NCBI RefSeq assembly: GCF_001667115.1
Contig: NZ_LZIJ01000147.1
Location: forward strand, 22,733-86,732
DNA length: 64,000 nucleotides
Reading direction: 5' to 3'
From: Mycobacterium sp. 852002-51163_SCH5372311
Lineage (GTDB): Bacteria > Actinomycetota > Actinomycetes > Mycobacteriales > Mycobacteriaceae
This document shows, piece by piece, positions 16,805-25,738 of this stretch (the first letter of the stretch is position 1; the number at the start of each line of letters is the position of its first letter). The translations under genes and the position numbers were made by a program. A model generated the notes under the pieces. It did not search any database, was not told where the DNA came from, and saw only the letters and a program-made list of their open reading frames with translations.

Positions 16805-19800
16805 CTACTCGTCGGGTGGCGGCCGTCCACGAGAAGGCATCGTCACCACGGAGGCGGCCACGGCCGCGAGCGAAACAAGTGCCAGCAGTTGCACATTCGC
16901 GGAGTGGCCGGCGTAGCCGTCGACCGACCGCCACGGGTGCCGCGACAGCGCGGCCCCGGCCAGGATCAGCCCGCCGGCGCTGAGCCACATCGTCACCCGG
17001 TCACTTCGCCTCGGATCGGTCAGCACATACCGCAGCCCGAATGCCGCGCCCACCACGACGACGCCGGCCACGCCGGAGATCAGCGCCCCGGCAGCCACTA
17101 CCGCGACGGCGGCCCACGGCCCGGGTGCCCAGGGCTGCGCGGGCGGGTCGTCCCGGCTTGCCGGCCTGGCGCGCCATAACGCCAGTACGGCCAGCAAGGG
17201 CAGCAAGGCCAGCCCGACTCCCAAGCCCGTGCGGTACAGCGAGTTGGAGGCGAACGTCAGCGTGATGGTCCCGGGATCTCCGGGGGGCACTATCCAGCCT
17301 TGCTGCCACCCGTTGACGGCGACCGGCGTCAACCGGACGCCGGCGCTGGTGCGCGCCACCCAGCCTGGGTTGATGCTTTCGGGGACGACCAGCACCCGGC
17401 TGGTGGTCGAGGCGGGTGCCCGCACCTCGCGGTGGTCGGGACTCCAGACCCCGGAGGCCGCGGAAGTCACTGTGGCACCGGGCGACTCGGGAGCGCCGGA
17501 GACGTGCAGCCTTATCCCGTCCACGACGAACTGCGGGCCGGGGCTGATCAGCAATTCCTGCTTACCCTCCGGCAACGCTATCGGGTCGCGGTCACAGACG
17601 TCCGCCGCAAGCGGCTGGTCGGCCAGCAACGCACCCACCGTGGCCCGGATGGAGGTGTGCACAAACCGGCCCGCGACGGCGATGACCGGCCCGTGTTCGC
17701 AGTCGACCACGATCTCTCGCGACCGGTTGCGGTTGGCGTCGGCGGGTGCGATGGGGCTGCCGTCGGCGCCGAGCACCGCGATCTCGGCCAGGCCCGGCGG
17801 CTTGAGCTGGTCGAACCCGAGCGCGTTGCGGTCGATGACGTCTTCCCAGTCGAGCAGGCTCATCGTTACGGTGTCCGTGACCCGGGCCTTGAGCGACAAG
17901 GTCTGCTGCTCACTGCCGGAATCGCTGCCGCCGGGCTTCAATTGCCGTACCTGCGGCCCGTCGCCGAGATTGACGGCGACCACCGTCGGGCGTGCGGGCA
18001 ACGTCGAGTTACTGACGACCAGGCGCAGCGCGGTGACCTCGGTGGGTCGCGGAAGTTTGATGGTCAGTGTCGGCGGCGTCTTCTGTTGCACCACCCGCTG
18101 CGGCGCGGTCCACGCGGTGGCCGGATCACCGTCGGTGGCCGCGTACGACGAGCCGAGGACGTCCACCAAATCGGAATCACCGTGGGCGCGAGTGGTTTCC
18201 GGTTCTGCGACCAGCTCGGCCAGCTTGGGACCCTGCCGTGGCCGCACCCACAGCGCCGGTGTCACCGACACCGGATTCGGCACGGTCAGCGTCCGGCTGA
18301 AATTGACCGGCTCCTCCGGCGTCAGCGCCATGGCCGCCGCGCAAAGCACGCCGTCGGGCGCCTGGGCACAGCCGGGCCTGCCCAGCAGCTCCGACCCCAG
18401 GTCCCATCCCGCAACGGCCGAACCCGGCGGCGGAGAGGGAACCAGCACGGTGTGGCGCAGGTCGACGGGGTGAGCGAAACCCGACGCGTCATATTCGGTG
18501 ACCGTCAGGTCGGTGATACCGAATTGCACTCCGGCCGACCCGTCGTCGGTGGCGGTCGCGGTGATCCGCACCCATGACGTCTCTCCGTACGGCAGCGCGG
18601 TAGTCAGCGGTTTGCCTGGCTCGCTGAACCGCAAAGTGGTTGTGCCGGTGGCCGTTTCGATCTGGACGCGACGGACCTGGGCGCCGACGGCGGTCGCGCT
18701 GGGCGTCAGCGTGAGGACGGCGTTGGTCACCGGTCGGTCGAAATCCACTCGCAACCACTGGCCCACGGCGGTCTGCAGCGAGTTGGACACCCAGGCGGTC
18801 GCCGGATCGCCGTCGATCGCGGCGGCCGGTGAGGTTGCCGGCGTGACGTCGGGCAGTGCGGTGGCATCCGACGCCGAGCTCGATGCCGTGATGCGGCCGC
18901 CGTTCCACGCACCGAAGACGGTGTCGGCGCCCGGGGCCGGGTAGTCGGGCACCCGGTTGAACGTGTGCCGGGCGTCGTCGACCGCCCGGATCGCCGAAGA
19001 GTGGTGGTCGACCCGGCCGTAGTCGGTTTCGCGCGCTACCGGGCTGTCGGTGACTGTGACGCCGGTGTGTGGCGCCAGCCCCGCGGCGCGGGCGGCCCCG
19101 ACGTCGGCCGTCATCAGCACCGGTCCCAGCCCGGGCTGGCCGAGCAGCCGCTGCCGTTCGTCGAGTCGCAGCAGTGCCTCCGGGCCACCGGCGACGCGGG
19201 TCATCCGATCGACGTCGGCAAAGTAGGGCGCGCCCGGATTACCCGCCGCGTCGACGCGATAGATCTCCACCGCGGGATATCGCGGCCGCAGCCCGCTGTC
19301 GGTGACGAAGCCGGCCAGGGTGCCCGCGCCCACCGGCGCACCGAATTCCGCCACCTTCGGCAAGCCGGGTGAGCCCGCGATGGCGCGGTGCACCAGGATC
19401 GGGCGTGCCGACCGCGAAGTCTCCGGGTCCAGATCGTTGCGCACCACGACGTAGGAAATGCCTTGGCGGACAAGGGTATCCGCCAGACCGGCCGAAGGGC
19501 GACCGGCGGCGAAGAGGCGTTGCACCGAATCCAGCGCCCGGATGGTCTGCGGAGGCGTCAGCGGGATCGAGTCGCGCACCCCCCACGGGCTACTGCCCAG
19601 CACCTGCAGCGGTTCGTCATGGCTGGTGCCCCAGACCTGGGTGGCGAACGGCGCGCCCGGAACCACCAGCACCCGCCCCGGGTGCCGGCCGCCCGACTCG
19701 GAACCCGTGTTGTGCTCGCTGAGCCAGTCGGCGGCGTCGTGCCAGTAGTCGGGTATCGCGGCGAACGTTCCCGGTGGGGTGAGCCGGCCGGTCCACGCCA

Positions 19801-21088
19801 GCGAGGTGCTGACCGTGAGCGCGGTCAGCACCACGACGCCGACCGCGACTCGCTTGTCCCGCTCGGGGTGGGCGAACGTGCGCAGCCACCCCGCCAGCGG
19901 CGTGCCGGCCGGACGCGGTATGCGGCCCAGCAACTGTGCGATACCCAGCACCAGCGGGATCCGGATTACCGAACCCAGCTTGTGGACGTTGCGCAGCGGA
20001 GCGCCGGCCGCGTCCAGGAAGGCCTGCACCTCGCCGGCCACCGGCGAGCCCAGCCCGCCGCTGTAGCCGACAGCCATCAGGACCACCCCGGTCAACAGCA
20101 TCGTCACCAGACGGCCTCGGGCCGGGGTGGCGCGGCTGGCAAGCCCGGCCAGGCCGGCCGCCGCGACCAGCGAAGTGCCCAGGACGGCAGCGGATACCGA
20201 GACCAGCGGGGCGCCCGCGGTCGCGTCCGGTGCCACGAACGGGGTCCAGCTGTCGGTGCCGCGCAGCATCTCGGTCAGCGACGACCACTGCGTCGTCACG
20301 CCGGAGGATTCGATGAAGTCCAGGAACGGCGGACTGACGTTGCGCAGCAGGATCAGCGCCACCACCCACCACGACGTCGCCAGGCCGAGAGCCAGCACCC
20401 ACCATCCGGTGTATCGGCACCACAGCCGGTTCGGCCGGTGACAGGCCCACCAGATCAGCGCGGGCAGACAGCCGGCCAGCGTCGCGATGGCGTTGACGGC
20501 GCCCATCAAGGCGACCGCCACACCGGCCTGCGCTGCCAGGACACGGACCGAGCGCCCGGAATTTCCCCGCAGCGCCAGGATCGTGGGCAGCAGCACCCAC
20601 GGCGCCAGCATCATCGGCAGGGTTTCCGACGATATGGACCCGAGGGTGGTCAGCACCCGCGGTGACAGCGCGAACGCCACCGCGCCGATCACCCGCGACG
20701 TCGGACTGCCGATGCCCAGCGCCTCGGCGACCCGCAGCAGCCCCCAGAAGCCGGCTGTCAGCAGCAGTGCCCACCACAACCGCTGGGTGATCCAGCCCGG
20801 CACTCCCAGCAGGTGGCCGGCGAGGAAAAACGCGCCGTGCGGAAACAAATATCCGTAGGCCTGGTTCTGCGCCTGGCCGAACGGCAACTCGCTGTTCCAC
20901 AGATTGGTGGCGCGGGCCAGAAAGCGCAGCGGGTTGGCGGTCAGGTCGAGCTTGGTATCGGGGGAGATTTGCCCCGGCGACTGCGCGAACGTCAACGCCA
21001 GCGCGACCGTCCCGGCCACCAGCAACCATTTACGGGACAGCGGGCTCGCGGAGGCGGTTTCCGCCGGTGATGCCGCCGCCGGCGCCAC
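16805..21088 (-). CDS. aftD: Arabinofuranosyltransferase AftD
   Basis: A very large membrane glycosyltransferase of 1427 residues, close in sequence to Rv0236c (about 1400). AftD is a GT-C enzyme that adds alpha-linked arabinofuranose to arabinogalactan and lipoarabinomannan at the outer face of the membrane, from decaprenyl-phosphoryl arabinose. The N-terminus shows LTFAQSPGQISPDTKLDL and LPFGQAQNQAYGYLFPHG, followed by many transmembrane helices to about residue 400. The middle is a long extracytoplasmic carbohydrate-binding-type region, and spans return near the C-terminus (LGVGLALLPLLAVLAL). It starts at GTG 21088, 7 bases after the Rv0236A-like gene. Confidence 0.95.
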   Translation of the reverse strand: MAPAAASPAETASASPLSRKWLLVAGTVALALTFAQSPGQISPDTKLDLTANPLRFLARATNLWNSELPFGQAQNQAYGYLFPHGAFFLAGHLLGVPGWITQRLWWALLLTAGFWGLLRVAEALGIGSPTSRVIGAVAFALSPRVLTTLGSISSETLPMMLAPWVLLPTILALRGNSGRSVRVLAAQAGVAVALMGAVNAIATLAGCLPALIWWACHRPNRLWCRYTGWWVLALGLATSWWVVALILLRNVSPPFLDFIESSGVTTQWSSLTEMLRGTDSWTPFVAPDATAGAPLVSVSAAVLGTSLVAAAGLAGLASRATPARGRLVTMLLTGVVLMAVGYSGGLGSPVAGEVQAFLDAAGAPLRNVHKLGSVIRIPLVLGIAQLLGRIPRPAGTPLAGWLRTFAHPERDKRVAVGVVVLTALTVSTSLAWTGRLTPPGTFAAIPDYWHDAADWLSEHNTGSESGGRHPGRVLVVPGAPFATQVWGTSHDEPLQVLGSSPWGVRDSIPLTPPQTIRALDSVQRLFAAGRPSAGLADTLVRQGISYVVVRNDLDPETSRSARPILVHRAIAGSPGLPKVAEFGAPVGAGTLAGFVTDSGLRPRYPAVEIYRVDAAGNPGAPYFADVDRMTRVAGGPEALLRLDERQRLLGQPGLGPVLMTADVGAARAAGLAPHTGVTVTDSPVARETDYGRVDHHSSAIRAVDDARHTFNRVPDYPAPGADTVFGAWNGGRITASSSASDATALPDVTPATSPAAAIDGDPATAWVSNSLQTAVGQWLRVDFDRPVTNAVLTLTPSATAVGAQVRRVQIETATGTTTLRFSEPGKPLTTALPYGETSWVRITATATDDGSAGVQFGITDLTVTEYDASGFAHPVDLRHTVLVPSPPPGSAVAGWDLGSELLGRPGCAQAPDGVLCAAAMALTPEEPVNFSRTLTVPNPVSVTPALWVRPRQGPKLAELVAEPETTRAHGDSDLVDVLGSSYAATDGDPATAWTAPQRVVQQKTPPTLTIKLPRPTEVTALRLVVSNSTLPARPTVVAVNLGDGPQVRQLKPGGSDSGSEQQTLSLKARVTDTVTMSLLDWEDVIDRNALGFDQLKPPGLAEIAVLGADGSPIAPADANRNRSREIVVDCEHGPVIAVAGRFVHTSIRATVGALLADQPLAADVCDRDPIALPEGKQELLISPGPQFVVDGIRLHVSGAPESPGATVTSAASGVWSPDHREVRAPASTTSRVLVVPESINPGWVARTSAGVRLTPVAVNGWQQGWIVPPGDPGTITLTFASNSLYRTGLGVGLALLPLLAVLALWRARPASRDDPPAQPWAPGPWAAVAVVAAGALISGVAGVVVVGAAFGLRYVLTDPRRSDRVTMWLSAGGLILAGAALSRHPWRSVDGYAGHSANVQLLALVSLAAVAASVVTMPSRGRPPPDE

Positions 21089-21095
21089 CGCCGGG

Positions 21096-21269
21096 CTAAC
21101 TACGGTTGCCGTACTCGACCCGGTTGAGCACCGACGACGACGGGTCGCCTCCGGGAAGTGGCGGCTTCGTGTCCTGCTGCACCATCAGGGTGACCCCGAA
21201 AATCGCGGCCGCGCCGAGCAACAAACCCACCACCACGCTCGCGGCGGCGGGCGCAATGATCCGATTCAT
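21096..21269 (-). CDS. Small secreted or membrane-anchored protein (Rv0236A-like)
   Basis: A 57-residue protein, the size of M. tuberculosis Rv0236A. It has one N-terminal hydrophobic helix (IIAPAAASVVVGLLLGAAAI) and a short polar tail ending in LNRVEYGNRS. AAGGAG precedes ATG 21269. It lies directly upstream of aftD with a 7-base gap and is likely in the same operon. Function unknown. Confidence 0.85.
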   Translation of the reverse strand: MNRIIAPAAASVVVGLLLGAAAIFGVTLMVQQDTKPPLPGGDPSSSVLNRVEYGNRS

Positions 21270-21387
21270 CGGTTGGCTCCTTGCGGGTCTGCGGTCGCGG
21301 CGTGGCATGTCCAGTGGAGAGCCCCGAAGAGCCACAGCAGCGTAAGCGCCAACCTAGCAGAACAATGTCAAGCGTCTGAAAGGCTGC

Positions 21388-21660
21388 TTACCGCAGTCCC
21401 GGCGGCAGCTTGTTCCTGCAACTCTGCACACTGTTGCAGGGCGGCGCGGGCACCGCGGGCGGTGCGGGGATCGCCGGCACTGCCGGCACGCAATACCCGC
21501 CGTAGCAGCGACCGCCGTATTCCACCAGATGCGGCGCGCCGGGAGCTGGCGCGCGCTGAGCCGGCATGTGGTCGTCCGCCGTGGCGCCGATGGTCGCGGC
21601 GGCGGCGATCAACAATCCCGCCGCGATGCCGGCCCGCGCGCCACGCGAAAACCCGGTCAT
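21388..21660 (-). CDS. Secreted proline-rich small protein
   Basis: A 90-residue protein with an N-terminal signal peptide (basic GFSRGARAG, then a hydrophobic stretch ending ATIGATADD). The mature part has four cysteines (GGRCYGGYC, APPCNSVQSC) around an alanine/proline repeat (AVPAIPAPPAVPAPP). A strong GGAGGAG lies before ATG 21660. I recognise no functional domain. It is divergent from lpqI and upstream of the Rv0236A-aftD group. Confidence 0.75.
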   Translation of the reverse strand: MTGFSRGARAGIAAGLLIAAAATIGATADDHMPAQRAPAPGAPHLVEYGGRCYGGYCVPAVPAIPAPPAVPAPPCNSVQSCRNKLPPGLR

Positions 21661-21792
21661 CGCTGGCTCCTCCCTGCCAGTCAATAGGAGCTGTGGCAAA
21701 GGTAACAGTATTGGACCTGCGGAACACTGCAAACGCCATCTTTCGGCGCGCCCGTGACAAGGCCCGCCGGTCGGCCATGACAACATGGCCCG

Positions 21793-22950
21793 ATGGCTTT
21801 TCGGCGCACCCTGGCTGTAGCTCTGGCATTAGGAGTCGCAGCTTCGACCCTGGCGGGCTGCGGTCACACCGGACGACCCCCCGCCGCCAGCTCAACCAAG
21901 GTCAGTGCGCCCGCTCCAGCGCCGCCACTGTGCACCGACCCGACGGGCGTCCCGGCCGGCTTGTCACTGCAGGAAAAGCTCGCCCAGCTCCTGATGGTGG
22001 GCGTGCAGAACGCCGACGACGCCAAGGCGGTCGTCACCACCTATCACGTCGGCGGGATCTTCATCGGCAGCTGGACGGACCTGTCGATTTTCGACGGCCC
22101 GCTCGCCGAGATCGCTAAAAGCGCTGGCAAGCTGCCGCTGGCCGTGAGCGTCGACGAGGAGGGCGGCCGGGTCTCGCGGTTGAAGAAGCGTATCGGGGAG
22201 TCGCCGTCGCCTCGCGAGCTGGCGCAGACGCAAACGCCGCAATACGTCCACGACTTCGCGCTCGAGCGCGGCCGCAAGATGCGCGCATTGGGCATCACCA
22301 TCGACTTTGCGCCGGTGGTCGACGTCACCAGCGCCCCCGACGACACCGTGATCGGGGACCGGTCCTTCGGCGCCGATCCGAAGACGGTCACCGACTACGC
22401 GGGGGCTTACGCACAGGGGTTGCGTGACGCCGGGCTGCTCCCGGTGCTCAAGCACTTCCCGGGCCACGGGCATGGCTCGGGCGACTCGCACAAGGGCGGG
22501 GTTGTCACGCCGCCGCTGAGCGACCTGCAGAACAACGACCTGCAGCCCTATCGGGCACTGGTGACCGCCAACCCGGTCGGTGTGATGGTCGGTCACTTGC
22601 AGGTTCCCGGGCTGACCGGTGACGACCCGGCCACCCTGAGCCGGGCCGCGGTGCAGTTGTTGCGGACCGGGACCGGCTACGGCGCTCCGGCTTTCGACGG
22701 CCCGATCTTCAGCGACGACCTGTCCAGCATGGCGGCGATATCCGACCGGTTCGGCGTATCGGAGGCGGTGCTGCGCAGCTTGCAGGCAGGCACCGACATC
22801 GCGCTGTGGGTCACCACCAAAGAGGTGCCCGCGGTCCTGAAGGAGCTGGAACAGGCCTGGAACGACGGCAAATTAGACAAGGCGGCGGTGGACGCCTCGG
22901 TGGTGCGGATCGCGAAGATGAAGCAGGTCAAGCCGGGGTGCGGACACTGA
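21793..22950 (+). CDS. lpqI: LpqI, glycoside hydrolase family 3 lipoprotein
   Basis: A 385-residue lipoprotein. The signal peptide ends in the lipobox LAGC (Cys23). The GH3 N-acetylglucosaminidase domain follows, with VSVDEEGGRVSRL, the signature KHFPGHGHGSGDSHKG (including the GDSH histidine loop used as acid/base by NagZ-type enzymes) and SDDLSSMAA with the nucleophile Asp in FSDDL. LpqI recycles peptidoglycan by removing GlcNAc from muropeptides at the cell surface. The order lpqI, then TetR, matches Rv0237-Rv0238. Confidence 0.93.
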   Translation: MAFRRTLAVALALGVAASTLAGCGHTGRPPAASSTKVSAPAPAPPLCTDPTGVPAGLSLQEKLAQLLMVGVQNADDAKAVVTTYHVGGIFIGSWTDLSIFDGPLAEIAKSAGKLPLAVSVDEEGGRVSRLKKRIGESPSPRELAQTQTPQYVHDFALERGRKMRALGITIDFAPVVDVTSAPDDTVIGDRSFGADPKTVTDYAGAYAQGLRDAGLLPVLKHFPGHGHGSGDSHKGGVVTPPLSDLQNNDLQPYRALVTANPVGVMVGHLQVPGLTGDDPATLSRAAVQLLRTGTGYGAPAFDGPIFSDDLSSMAAISDRFGVSEAVLRSLQAGTDIALWVTTKEVPAVLKELEQAWNDGKLDKAAVDASVVRIAKMKQVKPGCGH

Positions 22951-22970
22951 CACGACCGCGTGTTGCCTAC

Positions 22971-22985
22971 TCTGGAGTCAGATAG
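22971..22985. promoter_or_regulatory. Small palindrome before the TetR gene
   Basis: ACTCTGGAGT, within CTACTCTGGAGTCAG, is a 10-bp palindrome 29 bases before the TetR start. It could be an autoregulatory site, but it is short. Confidence 0.3.
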
Positions 22986-23013
22986 ACAGGCTAGAGAGGC
23001 GTCAGAGGCATCC

Positions 23014-23655
23014 ATGGCGGGTGGTACCAAGCGGCTACCGCGTGCTGTCCGGGAACAGCAGATGCTGGACGCTGCCGTGCAGATGTTCTCGCTCAACGGC
23101 TATCACGAGACGTCGATGGACACCATCGCCGCCGAGGCGCAGATCTCCAAGCCGATGCTCTACCTGTATTACGGCTCCAAAGAGGATCTGTTCGGCGCCT
23201 GCCTGAACCGGGAGATGGGCCGGTTCATCGACGCGGTGCGCGCCGACATCGACTTCGAGCAGAGCCCGAAAGACTTGCTGCGCAACACGATCGTGTCGTT
23301 CCTGCGCTATATAGATGCCAACCGGGCGTCGTGGATCGTGATGTACACCCAGGCCACCAGCTCACAGGTGTTCGCCCAGACAGTGCGCGAGGGGCGCGAG
23401 CAGATCATCGAACTGGTGGCCGGGCTGGTGCGGGCCGGCAGCCGTAGCCCGCGGCCCGACGCCGAGCACGAGATGATGGCGGTCGCGTTGGTGGGCGCGG
23501 GTGAGGCGATGGCCACCAGGGTCAGCACCGGCGATATCGATGTGGACGAGGCAGCCGAGCTGATGATCGAACTGTTCTGGCGCGGTCTCCGGGGCGGACC
23601 CGCCGAGCGGGATTCAGGCTCGAATCAGCCGGGCCCCAACGTCGCCGCAGGCTAA
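23014..23655 (+). CDS. TetR-family regulator (Rv0238-like)
   Basis: A 213-residue TetR repressor. The N-terminal HTH is clear: MLDAAVQMFSLNGYHETSMD, then IAAEAQISKPMLYLYYGSKE, about residues 15-55. Start ATG 23014 (MAGGTKRLP) matches the M. tuberculosis protein; the upstream frame overlaps the end of the lpqI spacer. Ligand and targets are unknown. The downstream lipid genes are conserved neighbours, so it may regulate part of that block. Confidence 0.9.
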   Translation: MAGGTKRLPRAVREQQMLDAAVQMFSLNGYHETSMDTIAAEAQISKPMLYLYYGSKEDLFGACLNREMGRFIDAVRADIDFEQSPKDLLRNTIVSFLRYIDANRASWIVMYTQATSSQVFAQTVREGREQIIELVAGLVRAGSRSPRPDAEHEMMAVALVGAGEAMATRVSTGDIDVDEAAELMIELFWRGLRGGPAERDSGSNQPGPNVAAG

Positions 23656-23664
23656 GTTCAGGGC

Positions 23665-24879
23665 GTGCAACACCGCCGCAACCTCGATTTCTATTGCGCG
23701 GTGGTCATCGTCGGAGTGCTGGCGGGGGTCGCCGGATTGGCCACGACTTTCGTATTGCGTTCCGTCGAACACCTCACGTACCACTACACATTCGGTCCGT
23801 TGCTCGCCGGAATCGCCAGCAGTAGTCCGGTGCGCCGCGCGCTGGGCCCGATGGCCGGCGCCGCGCTGGCAGCGGTGGGGTGGAGGATGCTGCGACGCCG
23901 CAGCGAGGTGCCGCCCCTTGAGCCGACCATCACCCAGCATCGCCGGATACCGCGGTTGTCGTGGAGCATCGACGCCCTGCTGCAGGTGCTGCTCGTCGGC
24001 TCCGGCGCCTCGCTCGGCCGGGAAGGCGCTCCACGCCAATTCGCCGCTGCATTAAGCGATTTGGCCACCGGATGGCTCAGGCGGCTGTCGCCCGGCGACC
24101 GCGAGATCCTGTTGGCCTGCGCGGCCGGGGCCGGCCTGGGGGCGGTCTACGCGGTGCCGGCGGCCGGTGCGCTGTTCACCGTGCGGATCATCCTGAGCAC
24201 CTGGCATCCGCGTGCCGTCGGTGCGGCGTTGATCACCTCAAGCCTGGCCGTCGCAGTCGGTTCTTTGATCACACACGATCACCCCAGTTTGGCGTGGCCC
24301 AGCGCGGAACGCACGTTTGAGTTGAGTGGGCAGGCGCTGATCTTGGCGCCGGTGACGCTGGGGGTCGGATTGGCCTTCAACCGGCTGATGGCCGCGGCGC
24401 GCCCGGGCGCCCCGATGAGCAGCTGGGTGCTGATCCCGGCTCTGGCCGGTGCCGGGTTGGTGACGGGAATCTGCTCGCATTGGTGGCCTGAGCTGCCCGG
24501 CAACGGGCGAAGCATCCTGACCGTCAGCCTCGCCTCCGGAATGACGCTGTCCACCGCCGCGGTCATCCTGGTGCTGAAACCGTTGCTGACCGCGCTGTTC
24601 CTGCGCGCCGGCGGCGCAGGCGGCATGCTCACACCGTCGCTGGCCACCGGTGCCGCGGCCGGGTCGGTATTGGTGCTGGCCGTCAACTCCGCGGCCGGGA
24701 CGCACCTCCATGCGCCCGTGGTCTCGCTGGCCGGTGCCGCGGGCGTGCTCGCGGTGACCCAGGGGTCACCGATCTGGGCCGCGATCTTCGTCTGGGAACT
24801 AGCCCGGCCGCCGGTTTGGCTGTTCCTGGTCTTCCTGGTGACCGCGGTCGGCGCGCACGCGCTGAAGAAGGCGCTATAG
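23665..24879 (+). CDS. CLC-family chloride channel or transporter
   Basis: A 404-residue polytopic membrane protein of the CLC family, which moves chloride, often in exchange for protons. The key motif GSGASLGREGAPRQFAAA (about 113-130) keeps the gating glutamate of GREGP. Later helices include ALFLRAGGAGGMLTPSLATG, equivalent to the GGIFAPSL region. GTG 23665 lies 9 bases after the TetR gene. Its end overlaps htdX by six bases, convergently. In M. tuberculosis this position is occupied by the vapBC24 toxin-antitoxin pair. Confidence 0.88.
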   Translation: MQHRRNLDFYCAVVIVGVLAGVAGLATTFVLRSVEHLTYHYTFGPLLAGIASSSPVRRALGPMAGAALAAVGWRMLRRRSEVPPLEPTITQHRRIPRLSWSIDALLQVLLVGSGASLGREGAPRQFAAALSDLATGWLRRLSPGDREILLACAAGAGLGAVYAVPAAGALFTVRIILSTWHPRAVGAALITSSLAVAVGSLITHDHPSLAWPSAERTFELSGQALILAPVTLGVGLAFNRLMAAARPGAPMSSWVLIPALAGAGLVTGICSHWWPELPGNGRSILTVSLASGMTLSTAAVILVLKPLLTALFLRAGGAGGMLTPSLATGAAAGSVLVLAVNSAAGTHLHAPVVSLAGAAGVLAVTQGSPIWAAIFVWELARPPVWLFLVFLVTAVGAHALKKAL

Positions 24880-25716
24880 GGGCCGGACAGTGCCGGTCAG
24901 GTACGGGTATCCCTTGGCGACATTGCGCAACGCGAGATCCCAGCCGTCGTCCTGCTTTTCGACGTAGAGTCCCCCGGTGCCCGGGAGCACCAGGGGCTTG
25001 CCGAATTTCACCGAATACCGCACCGCGTCCGGGAACTGGGCCTCAATGTTTGCCAATACCGCTGCGGCACTGAACATTCCGTGTGCGATCACGGTGGGGA
25101 ACCCGAAGAGTTTGGCCGCGACCGGGTTGGTGTGGATCGGGTTGTGATCGCCGCCGACGAACGCGTAGCGACGGATCTGGCTAGGTGACACCCGCAGGAC
25201 GGAGCTCGGCGGCGGCAGCTTGGGCTCCTTCTGCGGCGGCGGCTTGGGTTCGTCGGACAAGCTGGTCCGCTGCTGGTGCAGGAACGTCGTCACCTGGTGC
25301 CACGCGGTGTCATTGCCGACGTTCACGTCGGTCACCAGGTCGACCAGCAGACCTTTCCGGTGTTCGCGCAGGTTCTCGGCATGCACCTGCACGCCGACCG
25401 TGTCGGTCACCGCGATCGGCCGGAACTGCGTGATGTGGTTCTCCAGGTGAATGGATCCCATTGCGGCAAAAGGAAAGTCGAACGAGGTGACCAGCGACAT
25501 CATCGTCGGGAAGGTCAACGCGAACGGATAGGTCAGCGGCACGTTGTTGCCGTAGCGCAAACCGGTGACGGCCGCATAGGCGGCGACATTGGTGTGGTCG
25601 ATCGGCAGTTCGTCCACCTTGACGGTGCGCTCGGGCAACTTGTCGCCGCGGGGTACGAACGGCATGGCTCCGGCGGCCGCGCGCAACATGTTTCTCAGGC
25701 CGCTTGGTTGGTTCAT
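24874..25716 (-). CDS. htdX: HtdX, (R)-3-hydroxyacyl dehydratase (MaoC-like)
   Basis: A 280-residue protein, the same length as M. tuberculosis HtdX (Rv0241c). It has two hotdog folds; the C-terminal one holds the hydratase 2 catalytic motif in FVGGDHNPIHTNP, followed by FPTVIAHGMFSAA (about residues 196-225). HtdX dehydrates 3-hydroxyacyl-thioesters in fatty-acid synthesis. GGAGGG precedes ATG 25716, and the gene begins 22 bases after fabG4, so the two form an operon. Confidence 0.94.
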   Translation of the reverse strand: MNQPSGLRNMLRAAAGAMPFVPRGDKLPERTVKVDELPIDHTNVAAYAAVTGLRYGNNVPLTYPFALTFPTMMSLVTSFDFPFAAMGSIHLENHITQFRPIAVTDTVGVQVHAENLREHRKGLLVDLVTDVNVGNDTAWHQVTTFLHQQRTSLSDEPKPPPQKEPKLPPPSSVLRVSPSQIRRYAFVGGDHNPIHTNPVAAKLFGFPTVIAHGMFSAAAVLANIEAQFPDAVRYSVKFGKPLVLPGTGGLYVEKQDDGWDLALRNVAKGYPYLTGTVRPL

Positions 25717-25738
25717 CTGCTTTCCCTCCGGAACTGCG

